Assembly (NCBI GenBank): GCA_023249255.1
Contig: JAHFCY010000146.1
Span: 1 to 8,606 of the forward strand
Direction of reading: 5' to 3'
DNA from: Candidatus Lindowiibacteriota bacterium
GTDB lineage: Bacteria; Lindowbacteria; 2-12-FULL-62-27
DNA length: 8,606 nucleotides
Within the stretch, counting starts at the first letter, position 1. Each line of letters begins with the position of its first letter. Made by a program: the position numbers and the translations under genes. This document shows, piece after piece, positions 7,176 to 8,606 of this stretch. The notes beneath the pieces are model-generated. The model did not search any database. It was not told where the DNA came from and was given only the letters and a program-made list of their open reading frames with translations.

Positions 7176-7970
7176 TGACCCGGGCGCCCCGGCGTCCTCC
7201 GCGCCGAGATACGACGCCAGAACGCGCGGGTGCCGGCTGACCTCGTCAAACGCGCCCTCCACGATTTTTTCCCCCTGGTCCATCGCCACAACGCAGTCGG
7301 TCACGCCGGACATCACCGACATGTTGTGTTCGATCAGAAGAATCGTCATCCCGCCATCCCGGATCCGGCGAATGTCCCCGAGCAGTTTCCGCGCTTCCGT
7401 CGTGTTCATCCCGGCAGCCGGCTCGTCCAGAAGCAGAAGCCTCGGGCGCGACGCCATCGCGCGGAGAATCTCGACGCGGCGCCTGTTCGCATACGACAGA
7501 TTCCGCGCGATCTCCAGTTCCATCCCCTCAAGTTCCGGAAAAAATTTCAACAGCGCGAGCGCCGAATCCCGCGCTTGTGACTCTTCCTCCAGGAACGACA
7601 GCTGCTTCAAGCACGCCTCAGCCGGCCCGTGCCGAAGATGCGCATGCATTCCGACCAGGAGATTTTCGATGACCAGCATGTCATCAAACAACCGGATGTT
7701 TTGAAAGGTCCGGGCGATGCCCCGCCGCAAAATCCGGTGGGGGGGCAGGCCGTCGATCTGTTTGCCCTCAAACACGATCCGGCCATCCGATTCATACAAC
7801 CCGCAGATGAGATTGAACAACGTCGTCTTGCCGGATCCGTTCGGCCCGATGATGCCGACTATTTCCTGTGCGCGCACGTCCAATGAAAAATCGTGGACGG
7901 CTCGCACGCCCCCAAACCATTTCGTCACCCCGCTCAACACAAGCGACGGGGCAGACCCGGCCGCCGTCAT
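7161..7970 (-). CDS. livG: LivG, branched-chain amino acid ABC transporter ATP-binding protein, 269 aa
   Basis: This is the second ATPase of the LIV importer and acts at the cytoplasmic face with LivF. Walker A is GPNGSGKTT (42-50) and the Q-loop ARTFQNIRLF has Gln90. The signature region NLSYANRRRVEILRAM has LSYAN at 158-162. Walker B is RLLLLDEP with Glu183, followed by AAGMNTTE, the typical LivG D-loop, and the H-loop is LLIEHNMSVM with His215. The ARTFQNIRLF and AGMN motifs separate LivG from LivF. The usual length is about 250-270, so the gene is full-length. The start is the ATG that overlaps the livM stop as ATGA; no strong ribosome site precedes it, consistent with coupling. The fourth signature residue is Ala where most ABC ATPases have Gly, though the LivG signature is variable. 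The last codons lie inside the 24-bp palindrome. Confidence 0.96.
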   Translation of the reverse strand: MTAAGSAPSLVLSGVTKWFGGVRAVHDFSLDVRAQEIVGIIGPNGSGKTTLFNLICGLYESDGRIVFEGKQIDGLPPHRILRRGIARTFQNIRLFDDMLVIENLLVGMHAHLRHGPAEACLKQLSFLEEESQARDSALALLKFFPELEGMELEIARNLSYANRRRVEILRAMASRPRLLLLDEPAAGMNTTEARKLLGDIRRIRDGGMTILLIEHNMSVMSGVTDCVVAMDQGEKIVEGAFDEVSRHPRVLASYLGAEDAGAPGSKVIS

Positions 7971-8606
7971 GCCGGTCTTTTTCGAAGCTCACGCAGGCGG
8001 CGCTTGGAGGGGATCAGTCCCTGTGGACGCATGATCATGAGCGCGATCATCACGATGCCGAAAATCAGCATCCGGTACTCCCGGATCATCTGTAGTTTTT
8101 CCGGGATCATGACAAGCAGAATGGCGGCCGCCACGCCGCCCGACAGCGACCCCATCCCGCCCAGCACCACCATGCAGAGAATCAACACCGACTCCATGAA
8201 CGTGAAACTCGTCGGATCGACAAACCCCTGCAGCGACGCAAAAAACACGCCGGCCACGCCCGCAAATGCCGCCGCCAGCGCGAACGCCAGAAGTTTATAC
8301 CGGGCCGCGTCAATTCCAAAGCAACTCGAAGCCAGCTCATCCTCCCGGAGCGCCACCCACGCCCGGCCGAATCGGCTCAAATTCAGCCGATAGGTAAGCA
8401 GACCGGACAGCGCGGCTATCGCCAGCAGAACAAAGTAATATTGAGTATCGCCGTCTATTCGAAACGTCCCGAGTTGAATCGGGCGCGACAGATTCCACCC
8501 GAACAGAACCAGCGGCGCAACGCCGGAAATGCCGCGCGCGCCGGACGTCAGGCTGTCCCAGTTGGTCATGATGATCCGGACGATTTCGCCGAATCCCATC
8601 GTCACA
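7967..8606 (-). CDS. livM: LivM, branched-chain amino acid ABC transporter permease, C-terminal part
   Basis: The frame enters from the window edge; about 212 C-terminal residues are present, so roughly the first third to half of a usual LivM is missing. The first visible residues read VTMGFGEIVRIIMTNWDSLT, the conserved internal LivM block, so the edge GTG is an internal valine codon and not a start. Hydrophobic segments include YFVLLAIAALSGLLTYRL, LLAFALAAAFAGVAGVFFA, VLILCMVVLGGMGSLSGG and MLIFGIVMIALMI. Between the first two lies FGRAWVALREDELASSCFGID, the cytoplasmic EAA-like loop that docks onto the ATPases. The basic tail MRPQGLIPSKRRLREL is also typical. The stop overlaps the livG start as ATGA. 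LivH and the binding protein are expected further upstream, beyond the window. Confidence 0.94.
   Translation of the reverse strand, partial: VTMGFGEIVRIIMTNWDSLTSGARGISGVAPLVLFGWNLSRPIQLGTFRIDGDTQYYFVLLAIAALSGLLTYRLNLSRFGRAWVALREDELASSCFGIDAARYKLLAFALAAAFAGVAGVFFASLQGFVDPTSFTFMESVLILCMVVLGGMGSLSGGVAAAILLVMIPEKLQMIREYRMLIFGIVMIALMIMRPQGLIPSKRRLRELRKRPA

Noticed and set aside
1-8606. Mobile element, CRISPR array, tRNA, rRNA or integration scar
   Set aside because: No transposase or integrase frame, no regularly spaced repeats, no tRNA- or rRNA-like sequence and no inverted terminal repeats were seen; nearly every base lies in the coupled minus-strand genes.

Overview
All genes in this 8.6-kb window lie on the minus strand and are packed end to end, so they read from high to low coordinates as one apparent operon with no non-coding stretch longer than about 55 bases. 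In transcription order they are: the C-terminal part of livM (cut by the right edge), livG, livF, a 1065-residue membrane-anchored coiled-coil protein of the DUF4175 type, an exported TPR-like protein, an exported glutamine-amidotransferase-like protein of the kind often auto-labelled 'asparagine synthetase B', and the first 21 codons of another, probably membrane-targeted, gene cut by the left edge. The plus strand holds only antisense shadow frames.

The right third (about 6407-8606) is the cytoplasmic and membrane core of a branched-chain amino acid (HAAT/LIV) importer: permease LivM plus the two ATPases LivG and LivF. The substrate-binding protein and LivH are not in the window. The left two thirds (1-6410) encode cell-envelope proteins: DUF4175 has three N-terminal transmembrane helices, Ig-like periplasmic segments and a roughly 550-residue helical tail, and the next two proteins have signal peptides. 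Four junctions are start/stop overlaps (ATGA at livM/livG, livF/DUF4175 and DUF4175/TPR; TGATG at TPR/AsnB-like), so translational coupling runs from the transporter into the envelope genes. This fusion is the most unusual feature of the window. It suggests, but does not prove, a shared role such as uptake or handling of amino acids or peptides at the envelope.

The livG/livF junction breaks the pattern. A perfect 24-bp palindrome covers the livG stop codon, and a 21-codon mini-ORF starts at an ATGA overlap with that stop and ends just inside the livF start.

The organism is a bacterium with moderately high GC and an inner membrane plus a periplasm-like compartment, probably Gram-negative. The DUF4175/TPR/AsnB-like combination is my recollection of uncultured or deep-branching Gram-negative lineages (Bacteroidota, Gemmatimonadota, Planctomycetota and candidate phyla). 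The sequence alone does not fix the phylum. I see no tRNA, rRNA, CRISPR, insertion sequence, transposase, terminator or promoter. The operon promoter should lie upstream of the right edge.
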